A program made the translations under genes and the position numbers. Shown in pieces: positions 27,952 to 36,995 of a stretch of 64,000 nt of DNA (within the stretch, counting starts at the first letter, position 1; each line of letters starts with the position of its first letter). The notes under the pieces were generated by a model. It worked only from the letters and a program-made list of their open reading frames with translations. It ran no database searches and was not told the DNA's origin. Origin of the DNA: JAGXTF01 sp044224315 (GTDB taxonomy: Bacteria > Bacteroidota > Bacteroidia > NS11-12g > UBA955); NCBI GenBank assembly GCA_044224315.1, contig JBGAKR010000002.1, forward strand, positions 62,001 through 126,000. The letters run 5' to 3'.

Positions 27952-28311
27952 ATGACCCAAAAACAAAATTTTTTAAGCAGTTTTAAAAATGCATTGAATG
28001 GAATTATAAGCGGAATAAAGCACCACCGCAATTTTAAAATTCAAATATTTCTTGCAATTTTCGCCATCATTTTTGGCATTGCATTTCAAATTAATTCAAG
28101 TGAATGGATGGCCATCATTATTTCTATTTTTATGGTATTAGGAGCCGAATTAATTAATACCGCTATAGAAATATTATTAGATAAAATTCATCCGGAAAGA
28201 GATGCGCAAATAGGCCTGGCTAAGGATATTGCTGCCGGGGCGGTGCTGGTAATTTGCACAGGTGCATTGCTGGTAGGATTAATTATTTTCCTACCCAAAT
28301 TGAATCATTGA
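27952..28311 (+). CDS. dgkA: diacylglycerol kinase family protein
   Basis: 119 residues, three transmembrane segments. The DagK family motif AELINTAIEILLDKIHPE (E-x-x-NTAIE) is present. In this family the enzyme phosphorylates diacylglycerol or undecaprenol in the inner membrane; which substrate applies is open. Its start lies directly behind the dnaA terminator and its last bases overlap the tail of aspS on the other strand by seven bases. Confidence 0.9.
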   Translation: MTQKQNFLSSFKNALNGIISGIKHHRNFKIQIFLAIFAIIFGIAFQINSSEWMAIIISIFMVLGAELINTAIEILLDKIHPERDAQIGLAKDIAAGAVLVICTGALLVGLIIFLPKLNH

Positions 28312-30050
28312 TTTACGCTAATATTCAATTCTTTTAATTGTGCATCATCAATACTTGATGGTGCATCAATCATTACATCACGGCCTGCATTATTTTTGGG
28401 GAATGCAATGTAATCGCGGATGGTTTCACTTCCTCCGAATAAAGAGCAAAGGCGGTCGAAACCAAATGCGATACCCCCATGCGGTGGGGCACCAAATTCG
28501 AATGCATTCATTAAAAAGCCAAATTGTTCCTGGGCGGCCTCGGGTGTAAAGCCCAGCAATGCAAACATTTTGGCCTGAAGAGCTTTATCAAAAATACGTA
28601 TGCTACCACCGCCTATTTCAACGCCATTAATAACCAAATCATAGGCATTGGCACGCACTTTTCCCGGGTCAGTATCCATCAAGGCTACGTCTTCAGGCAA
28701 GGGACTTGTAAATGGGTGGTGCATAGCATGCCAGCGGTTGCTTTCTTCGTCTTTTTCGAGCAATGGAAAATCAATAACCCAAAGGGGTTTAAAATTGAAC
28801 GGATCACGCAGCCCCAAACGAGTACCCATTTCAAGGCGCAAATCATTCATTTGCTTGCGGGTTTTATCGGTATTGCCCGCCATTACAAGAATTAAATCTC
28901 CTGCTTGCGCATTTGTAGCCGCAATCCATTGTTTTAATGCTTCCTGATCGAAGAATTTATCTACCGAAGATTTAGCAGTACCATCGGCTTCTACCCGACA
29001 ATAAATCAATCCAGTGGCGCCAATTTGCGGTCTTTTTACAAAATCTGTTAATTCGTCAATCTGTTTTCGGGTGTAGCTTGCAGCGCCTGGTGCACAAATG
29101 GCAATTACCGATTCGGCATTGTCAAAAACCCCGAAATTTTTGCCTTTTGCAATGTTTGAAATATCACAAAAACGCATGTCGAAACGCAAATCCGGTTTAT
29201 CGCATCCGTAAAATTCCATTGCATCTGCATAAGTCATGCGGGGTATTTCGTTCAATTCGCGATGGAGTACATCCCTGAATAATGTTTTTACCAATCCTTC
29301 AAAAGTGGCAATTATATCATCGCGATCTACGAAACTCATTTCGCAATCTATCTGAGTAAATTCAGGCTGCCTGTCGGCCCTTAAATCCTCATCGCGAAAA
29401 CATTTTACAATTTGAAAATAGCGGTCAAAACCACTCACCATTAATAATTGTTTAAAGGTTTGGGGGCTTTGAGGCAAGGCATAAAACTCACCCTGATTCA
29501 TGCGACTGGGTACTACAAAATCGCGCGCACCCTCGGGAGTAGATTTAATTAAAACCGGAGTTTCTACTTCTAAAAATTGTTGAGCCGACAAATACTGCCG
29601 TATGGCCTGGGCCAGTTGATGGCGCAATTCCAGATTTTTGCGCACCGGTTCGCGGCGCAAATCCAGATAGCGGTATTGCATGCGCAGTTCATCACCCCCA
29701 TCTGTATCATCTTCAATGGTAAATGGAGGGGTTTTAGAAACATTTAAAATCTTTAAATCTGAAACTATAATTTCAATTTCACCTGTGGGGATATTGGCAT
29801 TTTTGCTGCTGCGTTCGGCCACTGTACCGGTAGCCTGTAGTACATATTCGCGGCCAATGGTACCCGCTTTTTCAAGCAGGTCTTTATTGATAGTTTCATT
29901 AAATGCCAACTGGGTAATGCCATACCGATCTCTCAGATCAATAAATGCCATAGCGCCTAAAAGTCTGATTTTACCAGCCCAACCGGCCAGTGTTACATTT
30001 TTTCCAATATCGGAAACCCTCAATTCACCACAGGTATGCGTGCGAAACAT
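28305..30050 (-). CDS. aspS: aspartate-tRNA ligase
   Basis: 581 residues, the bacterial type: OB-fold anticodon domain, class II core with motif 2 FRDEDLRADRQPEFTQIDCE is split here as FRDEDLRADRQPEF and TQID, a GAD insertion (about 290-410), and motif 3 GFDRLCSLFGG. It charges tRNA-Asp (and possibly tRNA-Asn if the cell uses transamidation). Its ATG is four bases after a TAATTTTG box. Confidence 0.98.
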   Translation of the reverse strand: MFRTHTCGELRVSDIGKNVTLAGWAGKIRLLGAMAFIDLRDRYGITQLAFNETINKDLLEKAGTIGREYVLQATGTVAERSSKNANIPTGEIEIIVSDLKILNVSKTPPFTIEDDTDGGDELRMQYRYLDLRREPVRKNLELRHQLAQAIRQYLSAQQFLEVETPVLIKSTPEGARDFVVPSRMNQGEFYALPQSPQTFKQLLMVSGFDRYFQIVKCFRDEDLRADRQPEFTQIDCEMSFVDRDDIIATFEGLVKTLFRDVLHRELNEIPRMTYADAMEFYGCDKPDLRFDMRFCDISNIAKGKNFGVFDNAESVIAICAPGAASYTRKQIDELTDFVKRPQIGATGLIYCRVEADGTAKSSVDKFFDQEALKQWIAATNAQAGDLILVMAGNTDKTRKQMNDLRLEMGTRLGLRDPFNFKPLWVIDFPLLEKDEESNRWHAMHHPFTSPLPEDVALMDTDPGKVRANAYDLVINGVEIGGGSIRIFDKALQAKMFALLGFTPEAAQEQFGFLMNAFEFGAPPHGGIAFGFDRLCSLFGGSETIRDYIAFPKNNAGRDVMIDAPSSIDDAQLKELNISVNQ

Positions 30051-30054
30051 GTCG

Positions 30055-30062
30055 CAAAATTA
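30055..30062 (-). promoter_or_regulatory. -7 box of aspS, start codon 4 bases away
   Basis: TAATTTTG on the minus strand matches TAnnTTTG, and only CGAC separates it from the ATG. This predicts a leaderless aspS mRNA. Confidence 0.55.
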
Positions 30063-30107
30063 ACCTTCGCAGGGAATGAAAGTAAATAAAATTTAGAAAA
30101 CAGAAGT

Positions 30108-30863
30108 TTAATTCTGCATCATTCGCAGGAATTCCTCCAGTTTATCGGGCGAAATGCTAGCGGTAAGACTGCCTGTCATGTGTATAATTCCGCCAGAAGA
30201 CCGGGAGTATTCCACCACTTCGTCCATATTCACAATATAGCTTTTATGGGCGCGGATAAATTTGGGCACATCCTGCAGCAAATCTTCAAAATGTTTCAGG
30301 TTTTTACTAATCAGTAGTTTTTCACCCTCTTTCAGAAAAATTTCACTGTATGCACCTTCCCCTTTGATGAGGATAATGTCGCGCAGACGTATAAACTTCA
30401 GACTTTGGCCAATAGGCACTACTATGCGGCGATCACCGATATTGTCATCGGCACTTAGATTGGATTTAAGTAATTCCAGTCTTTTAGATGACTCGCGTTC
30501 GGTTTTTTTAACAAACCGCTGCACGGCATCCTGCAATTGCTGGGGCTGCAAGGGTTTCAACAAATAATCAATGGCCGAAAAACGAAATGCCTGCAGGGCA
30601 TACTCATTGTATGCAGTGGTAAAGATTACATCAAAATTCATTTCATTCTCCGAAAAGAAGTCAAGCAATTCCAAACCACTGTGTCCGGGCATTTCGATGT
30701 CGAGAAATACCAGATCTGGTTTAAATTTTTTGATGGCCTTTACCCCTGAGGGTAAATCATTGCAATCCGCAACTATATTCAGTTCCGGGGCATACCTTTC
30801 CAGCATAGCGCGCAATAACACGCGGGCTTTGCTTTCGTCGTCAATAATAATAGCATTAAACAT
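30108..30863 (-). CDS. LytTR-family response regulator
   Basis: 251 residues from ATG 30,863. Receiver domain with DDE at 8-10, phospho-acceptor Asp55 (FLDIEMPGH) and Lys (YLLKPLQ), then a LytTR DNA-binding domain (IVVPIGQSLKFIRLRDIILIK begins the segment around 150; RAHKSYIVN near the end). The start is supported by a real Shine-Dalgarno (GGAGG, 7 bases before ATG), rare in this window. It is the partner of the sensor kinase upstream and probably controls a surface or carbohydrate regulon; target unknown. Confidence 0.92.
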   Translation of the reverse strand: MFNAIIIDDESKARVLLRAMLERYAPELNIVADCNDLPSGVKAIKKFKPDLVFLDIEMPGHSGLELLDFFSENEMNFDVIFTTAYNEYALQAFRFSAIDYLLKPLQPQQLQDAVQRFVKKTERESSKRLELLKSNLSADDNIGDRRIVVPIGQSLKFIRLRDIILIKGEGAYSEIFLKEGEKLLISKNLKHFEDLLQDVPKFIRAHKSYIVNMDEVVEYSRSSGGIIHMTGSLTASISPDKLEEFLRMMQN

Positions 30864-30870
30864 GTTGATT

Positions 30871-30876
30871 CCCTCC
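30871..30876 (-). promoter_or_regulatory. strong Shine-Dalgarno of the LytTR regulator
   Basis: GGAGGG on the minus strand, 7 bases before the ATG at 30,863. It decides this start over an in-frame ATG at 30,905. Confidence 0.6.
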
Positions 30877-30911
30877 GTTTTGGAATTCCAAGTTCGAATA
30901 TACAATTAATT

Positions 30912-33854
30912 TTAGAAATTCACCGGAATTGCCAAAACTACCATTGTACCATCGGGATTGCCAAAACCATCGGATTTATCTAAAAACTCAATGTCGATGG
31001 TATTTTCACGGCCTTGATTGAGTAATTGAAGGCGTTTTTTATTAGCCTCAGTCGCAAAACTTTTATGACCCATGGGTTTGGCCATTTTCATCTCCTGCGA
31101 TTTTTTACGTCCTATACCGTTATCATCGATGAACACCACCAGCGTTTTGTTCTCTTTCAAAAATTCAATGCGCAGTTTGCGTTCGGTAGATTTGTGCAAC
31201 AAGCCATGTTTTATGGCATTTTCAACGTAAGGTTGAATCAACATAGACGGAATTTGGATCAATTCCGGCATCACGTTATCGTTTACAATTAATTTATAAT
31301 TAAAATTATCTTCAAATCGCGCACTTTCTAAATCCAGATAGAGATTCAAGGCTTTTATTTCTTCTGAAAGTGGAATCATTTCACGGTTACTCATGTCCAA
31401 AATCATGCGCGTTAAATCCGAAAATTTATTTAAATATTCTATTGCATTGTCTTTATCATTTGTAAAAATATATGACTGAACCGTGTTGAGTGCATTAAAT
31501 ACAAAATGCGGATTCATCTGCGATTTTATCGAAGCCAGGGTGCTCAACTGCAGCTCTTTTTCCATTCTTTCTTTGGCCGTTTTAAATTCTGCTTCTTTGC
31601 GCAATTCGTTTAGCCTGAAACGAAGGAATGAATAAGCCAGAAACGCAAGTAAAAACACCACCAACAGTATAAACCACCAGCGCGCCCATACCGGAGATGC
31701 AATTTTAAAATGCAAAACCGATTTCGAAACCACGTCTTTTCCACCTGGATTTACCACTTTTAACCTGATATTATAAACACCGGGTGACAGGCCTACTAAA
31801 TTTAATTTATTGGTTTTTGATCCGTGTAATATCCACCCTTTGCCATTGATGCTGTAGTATACCTGAAGATCAGAATTTTCTTTATAACTTAAAACCGAAA
31901 AATTAATTTCCAGGTTATTTTGCTCAGTTCTTAAATCAAAAACGCTATCTACCGGTGATACTCTAATTTTATTTACATATATATCCTCTATTTCAAGGCG
32001 CGGATTTATAATCGAATTTCCCATGTTTTCAGGAAACTCAATCAATCCGATCCGGGTAGCTAAAAACACTTTGTTATTGAGTACAGCAATATCTTTAATT
32101 TCTGTATTGGGCAAACCATCGGCAGTGCGAATGGCAATGTATTTGCGGGTAAAAACATTGTATTTTACCAGGGCATTTTCAAATAAAAGCCACAAATTAT
32201 CGGTTTGTGCAACCATTGAAATAATGGATTTTTTTTCCAACCCCACAAAACCATTGATACTGCGAACAATTTTTTGGTCGGCAATTTCGTACAAACTGCC
32301 CCCGTAAGTGCAAACGTAAACTTTGTTTCCTTTTATTAATATATCCGATGCATAAATGGGCTCGCCATGGTCTAGAATCTGACCGCGACGTCCCTGGGTC
32401 CAATAAAATAACCCTTTATAATTACCCGCAAACAGCGTTTTTGTAACTGCATCATAGGCCACACACTTAGCCCTGCCTTCTGAGCCTTTCAGCAATTGCC
32501 TGTTATCAAACCAAGGCATATTGCCATTCAAATACCAGTCTGAAAATTTATTATTGACTGTATCTTTCAAATAATTAAACAAACTCACTCCTTCTGGCCC
32601 GGCCACAGCATAAGTAGAGCCTTCCATAAAATCTATATCTTTTAAAGGAAAAGGTTGTTCAAATTCTACTGTATTTGTAGCTGGTTTTATGGCATGCATT
32701 TTATCGCTGCTAATCCAAATCAGATCATTGGAGATATCATTATATATTTTTACTACATCATGCCTGATTTCAAAATCAAACAATAATTTAGACTTATATG
32801 AATAGGGATTAAATTCATAAATTTTATTATCCCCCGTACCCAGAATTATTTTATCGGTGCTCGGAAAATAGCTTGCCACAGTTACAGCCCGGGGCTCACT
32901 TTTAATCAATTGTACCTGTAAATTGGTAATAATTACCACTCCTTTGTTTAAAGAACTTACCCATACATTGCCTTCGTGGTCCTGGATTATTTTACTTGCA
33001 TTTAATTCGGGAAACAGCGCCTTACCATCGCGCAAAGGTTTAAGGTTCATATCAAAGGTATATACACCTTCGGATGTGGCAATCCAAATTTCTTTGCCAA
33101 TTACACTTGCATACTGGATAATGGTTTTAATTTTTAACTTCACCTCTTCCTGTTTACCATTGCGTTGTATCATTGCCGGCAACTCGCCCGAACGTGGTAA
33201 AACATACAGCACATTTCCTACCTCAAAATACATGAATGGCTTTATATTTTTCGGCAGATTTATTAATGAAGTTTGCTTTAAATCAGAAATTTTAATCAGA
33301 TTATTTTTAGAAAATTGTTGGGCAATAATGGCATTGCCGTTTGTATTAATATTCCCTGCATAAAAGTTCAAATCCTTACTCCCAATAGAGGTTAATTCCT
33401 TGGTTTTAACGTCATATAGTTTTAAAACTCCATTGCGGGATGTAACAATTTTTTGTTTTTGGTACATGCTCATGGAAATAAAATTCCCAACGCTACCAAA
33501 CTTTTTAAATTCCAGCAAAGAATCACCCTGGGTATAAAAAATTTCGCCGCTAAAATTCTGACACCATATTCGTCCATATATATCCTCTTCAAGATTAGAT
33601 AAGGCACGGCTTTGGTTCATGTTATTGGAGTAATTTTTTATATCCGCACCATTGTATCGGGTTAGTCCTTTATCGTGTCCGATCCAAACAAATCCCTTGC
33701 TGTCCTGCAAAATATTATAAACCGTATTGGAAGGCAAACCACCTGAATAATCCAGTAAGCGATATACAGGTTCTTGGGCACTGGCTAAAAGTGAGGCAAA
33801 ACAGGCCCATAAATAAATGAGGTTTTGTATTATTTTTTTCAGCGCTTTATGCAT
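30912..33854 (-). CDS. beta-propeller sensor histidine kinase (LytS/YehU type)
   Basis: 980 residues. Signal peptide to about 26 (LLASAQ), two-propeller periplasmic region of Reg_prop units (GGLPSNTVYNILQDSKGFVWIG is the first), a Y_Y_Y domain near 645-710, one transmembrane segment (about 722-745), a coiled linker, and a His_kinase domain with QMNPHFVFNALN (phospho-His about 780) and a C-terminal ATPase with ENAIKHG and DDNGIGRK. It senses an extracytoplasmic signal, often a glycan breakdown product in this family, and phosphorylates the adjacent LytTR regulator. Its ATG shares one base with the thiL stop. Confidence 0.93.
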   Translation of the reverse strand: MHKALKKIIQNLIYLWACFASLLASAQEPVYRLLDYSGGLPSNTVYNILQDSKGFVWIGHDKGLTRYNGADIKNYSNNMNQSRALSNLEEDIYGRIWCQNFSGEIFYTQGDSLLEFKKFGSVGNFISMSMYQKQKIVTSRNGVLKLYDVKTKELTSIGSKDLNFYAGNINTNGNAIIAQQFSKNNLIKISDLKQTSLINLPKNIKPFMYFEVGNVLYVLPRSGELPAMIQRNGKQEEVKLKIKTIIQYASVIGKEIWIATSEGVYTFDMNLKPLRDGKALFPELNASKIIQDHEGNVWVSSLNKGVVIITNLQVQLIKSEPRAVTVASYFPSTDKIILGTGDNKIYEFNPYSYKSKLLFDFEIRHDVVKIYNDISNDLIWISSDKMHAIKPATNTVEFEQPFPLKDIDFMEGSTYAVAGPEGVSLFNYLKDTVNNKFSDWYLNGNMPWFDNRQLLKGSEGRAKCVAYDAVTKTLFAGNYKGLFYWTQGRRGQILDHGEPIYASDILIKGNKVYVCTYGGSLYEIADQKIVRSINGFVGLEKKSIISMVAQTDNLWLLFENALVKYNVFTRKYIAIRTADGLPNTEIKDIAVLNNKVFLATRIGLIEFPENMGNSIINPRLEIEDIYVNKIRVSPVDSVFDLRTEQNNLEINFSVLSYKENSDLQVYYSINGKGWILHGSKTNKLNLVGLSPGVYNIRLKVVNPGGKDVVSKSVLHFKIASPVWARWWFILLVVFLLAFLAYSFLRFRLNELRKEAEFKTAKERMEKELQLSTLASIKSQMNPHFVFNALNTVQSYIFTNDKDNAIEYLNKFSDLTRMILDMSNREMIPLSEEIKALNLYLDLESARFEDNFNYKLIVNDNVMPELIQIPSMLIQPYVENAIKHGLLHKSTERKLRIEFLKENKTLVVFIDDNGIGRKKSQEMKMAKPMGHKSFATEANKKRLQLLNQGRENTIDIEFLDKSDGFGNPDGTMVVLAIPVNF

Positions 33855-34894
33855 TAGTTATTTGGTTTTTCCCAACCCTGTGCTTTTATATCAAATGCAT
33901 TGCCAGCCTGGGTTACCAGCCTATATTTCCCAGGCATTTCAGTGGCATGGCCAATAATGCTTAAATCGGGATTATTTTTTATTTTATCAAAATTTGATGC
34001 GGCTGTGGTAAAGAGTAATTCAAAATCTTCACCTCCGTTTAAGGCCACAATGCTTGGGTTTAAACCAAACTCAATTGCCCTGTCAAGTGTTTGCGGATCG
34101 ATGGGTAATTTTTCTTCATAAATATCAAATCCCAACCCCGAATTTTTTCCCAGGTGATGAATTTCAGAGGCCACACCATCGCTTACATCAATCATACTGC
34201 TAGGTACAATCTGCAAGGCCTCCAGCATATCCACTATATCGGTTCTGCATTCGGGTTTTAATTGTCTGCCTACAATATAATCGTGGGGCTCAAGGTCGGG
34301 TTGCATTTCAGGATGCTCTAAAAACACTTTTTTCTCACGTTCCAGAATCTGAAGTCCCATGTACGCACCACCCAAATCGCCCGATACCACCAGCAAATCG
34401 TGGGCTTTAACACCCCTGCGCCAGGTAATTTTATCTTTTGCCACCTCACCCAACGCGGTCACACTCAGCATCAATCCGCGCGGAGATGCAGAAGTATCGC
34501 CGCCTACCAAATCCACATTGTATTTTTCGCAGGCCAATTTTACACCGGCATAAAATTCTTCCACTGCTTCCAAAGAAAACCGGTTGCTAAGGCCTATGTT
34601 TATTAATATCCTTTTGGGAATGCCATTCATGGCGCAGATATCACTAAGATTGCTGACAACCGCTTTGTATCCCAAATGTTTTATCGGATGAAAAGTGAGG
34701 TCAAAATGGATGCCTTCCAGCATTAAATCTGAAGAAACCAATCCATACTTATCTCCCATGTCGAAAACCGCAGCATCATCGCCAATACCCTGAATTGTAT
34801 CAGAAAGCCCCGGCGCAAAATGCGATGCCAGATGATCGATTAATCCAAATTCTCCTAAGTTTTCTAATTCAGTTCTGCCAGCATTTTCAAACAT
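33854..34894 (-). CDS. thiL: thiamine-phosphate kinase
   Basis: 346 residues, the usual size. It has GDDAAVFD and SSDLMLEGIHFD (metal and ATP site), VGGDTSAS, DVSDGVASEIHHL and NGGEDFELLF. It makes thiamine diphosphate from thiamine phosphate. Its stop TAA overlaps the kinase ATG by one base, so thiL is the first gene of a thiL-kinase-regulator unit. Confidence 0.96.
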   Translation of the reverse strand: MFENAGRTELENLGEFGLIDHLASHFAPGLSDTIQGIGDDAAVFDMGDKYGLVSSDLMLEGIHFDLTFHPIKHLGYKAVVSNLSDICAMNGIPKRILINIGLSNRFSLEAVEEFYAGVKLACEKYNVDLVGGDTSASPRGLMLSVTALGEVAKDKITWRRGVKAHDLLVVSGDLGGAYMGLQILEREKKVFLEHPEMQPDLEPHDYIVGRQLKPECRTDIVDMLEALQIVPSSMIDVSDGVASEIHHLGKNSGLGFDIYEEKLPIDPQTLDRAIEFGLNPSIVALNGGEDFELLFTTAASNFDKIKNNPDLSIIGHATEMPGKYRLVTQAGNAFDIKAQGWEKPNN

Positions 34895-34909
34895 CTTGCG
34901 AAGTTATAC

Positions 34910-34917
34910 CAAAGCTA
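34910..34917 (-). promoter_or_regulatory. -7 box of the thiL-kinase-regulator unit
   Basis: TAGCTTTG on the minus strand, an exact TAnnTTTG, lies 15 bases before the thiL ATG. Confidence 0.5.
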
Positions 34918-34991
34918 GCTAGATTTTAAACTGGCAAAATTCAAAAAGTGTTCAATCCAAAATACATAGGGCAAAACCCTATTAAAACCCT

Positions 34992-36431
34992 TTATGGCAG
35001 TGCAATGCACACGTTTTTGGGTTCGGTAAAAAAGCGCATAGCTTCAAACCCACCTTCACTTCCCACACCGCTTTGTTTAACACCGCCAAACGGGGTTCTC
35101 AAATCGCGCATAAGCCAGCAGTTAATCCAAACTATACCACTTTCAATTTCAGCGGCCATACGATGTGCCCGGCTCAGATTTTCGGTCCATAAAGTAGCGG
35201 CCAAACCATATTTTGTGCTGTTTGCATAGGCCAAAACTTCTTCTTCGCTGTTAAAAGGTTGTATGGTAATTACAGGGCCAAAAATTTCTTCCTGGTTGGT
35301 GCGGCAATCTTGCTGTAAACCTTCAATGATAGTGGGTTGAATATACCATCCGTTTTCAAAGCCCTCTGGCTTGATTGCATTGCCACCGGTAAGTATTTTA
35401 CCCCCTTCTGCTTTGGCTAGTTCTATATAACTTAGCACTTTTTCGAAATGCGGTTTAGATACAATAGCCCCAATTCGGGTATCATCGCTGGCGGGATTTC
35501 CTACCTTCATTTTACCCACTTCTTCCATCAAACGATTTTTTACAGTTTCATATACACTGCGTTCTATAAAAACCCTGGAACCACACAAACAAATCTCTCC
35601 CTGGTTCAGGAATGATGAATTGAGGGTAGTTTTTATTGCACGATCCATATCGGCATCGGCAAAAATCATATTGGGATTTTTACCTCCGAGCTCCAGGCTC
35701 AGTTTTTTAAACATTGGGGCCGCAACCGAGGCAATATGCCTGCCAGTAACGGTACCACCTGTAAATGAAATTGCGGTAATGCCCGGATGACTGATAATGG
35801 CCTGGCCTGTTTTGCCACCCAATCCGTGCACAATATTCAGCACCCCGGGAGGTAATCCAGCCTCAACACAAACCTGCGACAAAAGCCAGGCTGTATAGGG
35901 TGTAAACTCACTGGGTTTTGCCACCACACAATTGCCGGTAGCCAGCGCTGGTGCTATTTTCCATGAAAATAAATACAGGGGTAAATTCCAGGGACTTATA
36001 CAACCCACAGCCCCAATGGGTTGGCGCAGGGTATAATTTACGGCTTTGTTTTCCGTAATATGGGCCTCACTGGCAAATTGCATGGCCGCAGTTGCAAAAA
36101 ATCTGAAATTTTGACCGGCACGTTTGATTTCATTTTTTGCCAACCACACAGGTTTGCCCTGATCACGGCTCTCCGCTTTGGCAAATAATTCATTTCTTTC
36201 GTCAATTAAATCTGCAATGCGACTCAATACTTTAAATTTATCCTCCGCTGGGGTATTTTTCCAACCATTAAATGCGGCTTTTGCAGCTTGAAACGCTTTC
36301 TCCACATCCGTTTCATCCGAATCCGGAACGTGGCTATAAACTTCGCCTTTAGAAGGATCGAAATTATCCAGCCACAGATTGGCGTTTGGCGATACAAATT
36401 CACCGTTTATGTAATTCAGTATTTTTTCCAT
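34992..36431 (-). CDS. NAD-dependent aldehyde dehydrogenase (ALDH8-like)
   Basis: 479 residues. It has PWNLPLYLFSWKIAPALA, the Glu motif LELGGKNPN, catalytic Cys in NQGEICLCGSR and the C-terminal PFGGVKQSG. The GEICLC and NCWLMRD segments resemble 2-aminomuconate or 2-hydroxymuconate semialdehyde dehydrogenases, the last steps of tryptophan or catechol ring cleavage. No ring-cleavage genes are adjacent, so the substrate is inferred only. A lipoprotein gene lies just upstream. Confidence 0.9.
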   Translation of the reverse strand: MEKILNYINGEFVSPNANLWLDNFDPSKGEVYSHVPDSDETDVEKAFQAAKAAFNGWKNTPAEDKFKVLSRIADLIDERNELFAKAESRDQGKPVWLAKNEIKRAGQNFRFFATAAMQFASEAHITENKAVNYTLRQPIGAVGCISPWNLPLYLFSWKIAPALATGNCVVAKPSEFTPYTAWLLSQVCVEAGLPPGVLNIVHGLGGKTGQAIISHPGITAISFTGGTVTGRHIASVAAPMFKKLSLELGGKNPNMIFADADMDRAIKTTLNSSFLNQGEICLCGSRVFIERSVYETVKNRLMEEVGKMKVGNPASDDTRIGAIVSKPHFEKVLSYIELAKAEGGKILTGGNAIKPEGFENGWYIQPTIIEGLQQDCRTNQEEIFGPVITIQPFNSEEEVLAYANSTKYGLAATLWTENLSRAHRMAAEIESGIVWINCWLMRDLRTPFGGVKQSGVGSEGGFEAMRFFTEPKNVCIALP

Positions 36432-36433
36432 TC

Positions 36434-36994
36434 TCAGCGGTATAATTCTTTTTTATTGATGATTTGGGCAAATATTTCGTAATTATTCGGACTGCTCCAA
36501 ATGTAATTTTCTTTTACAATAATTCCATATCCCTTACCCGGCATATAGCTGTATTTAACGTCCCTGTCCACAATCCAGCTGCGTTTGCGAGATTCTGCTT
36601 CAACCAGTTGAATTTTAGAATTCAGGGTAGTAATGGCTATGCGTTGTACCTCAGTATTAGTATCTTTTGTATAATACGTTTTAATTTGCAAACCTTTATT
36701 ACTATCTACCGTAATTTCGTATTTATCGGCCAGGGTAGGCTTATTGATATCCAACTGAAAAAATGGTTCTAATTCTGCAGCCCAATTGGCTGTATCTGAC
36801 TGTTCAGACTGTGGATTTTCCTCGCGTGAGATGATTTTTTCAAGCCCTGGTTTTGATTGATTGAGTTGTTTTATTTCTGAATTAAAAAATCCAGTCACAT
36901 CAAAATATTTTCCTTTAATTGATTCCGATTTCTGATTGCATCCTGCAAGTAAAATCCATAAAAAAGTGAGTAAGAATAAACTATTTTTTTGCAT
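36434..36994 (-). CDS. lipoprotein of unknown function
   Basis: 186 residues with lipobox WILLAGC (Cys at about 19). The rest is a mixed alpha-beta domain (GKYFDVTGFFNSEIKQLN...) of about 160 residues; I do not recognise the family. It sits between gpmI and the aldehyde dehydrogenase with tiny gaps (1-2 bases), so it is co-transcribed with them. Confidence 0.8.
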   Translation of the reverse strand: MQKNSLFLLTFLWILLAGCNQKSESIKGKYFDVTGFFNSEIKQLNQSKPGLEKIISREENPQSEQSDTANWAAELEPFFQLDINKPTLADKYEITVDSNKGLQIKTYYTKDTNTEVQRIAITTLNSKIQLVEAESRKRSWIVDRDVKYSYMPGKGYGIIVKENYIWSSPNNYEIFAQIINKKELYR

Positions 36995-36995
36995 A

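Noticed and set aside
34966..34982. Terminator ATAGGG/CCCTAT behind the aldehyde dehydrogenase gene
   Set aside because: A six-pair stem with a weak T-tract on the minus strand; not convincing enough to list as a feature.
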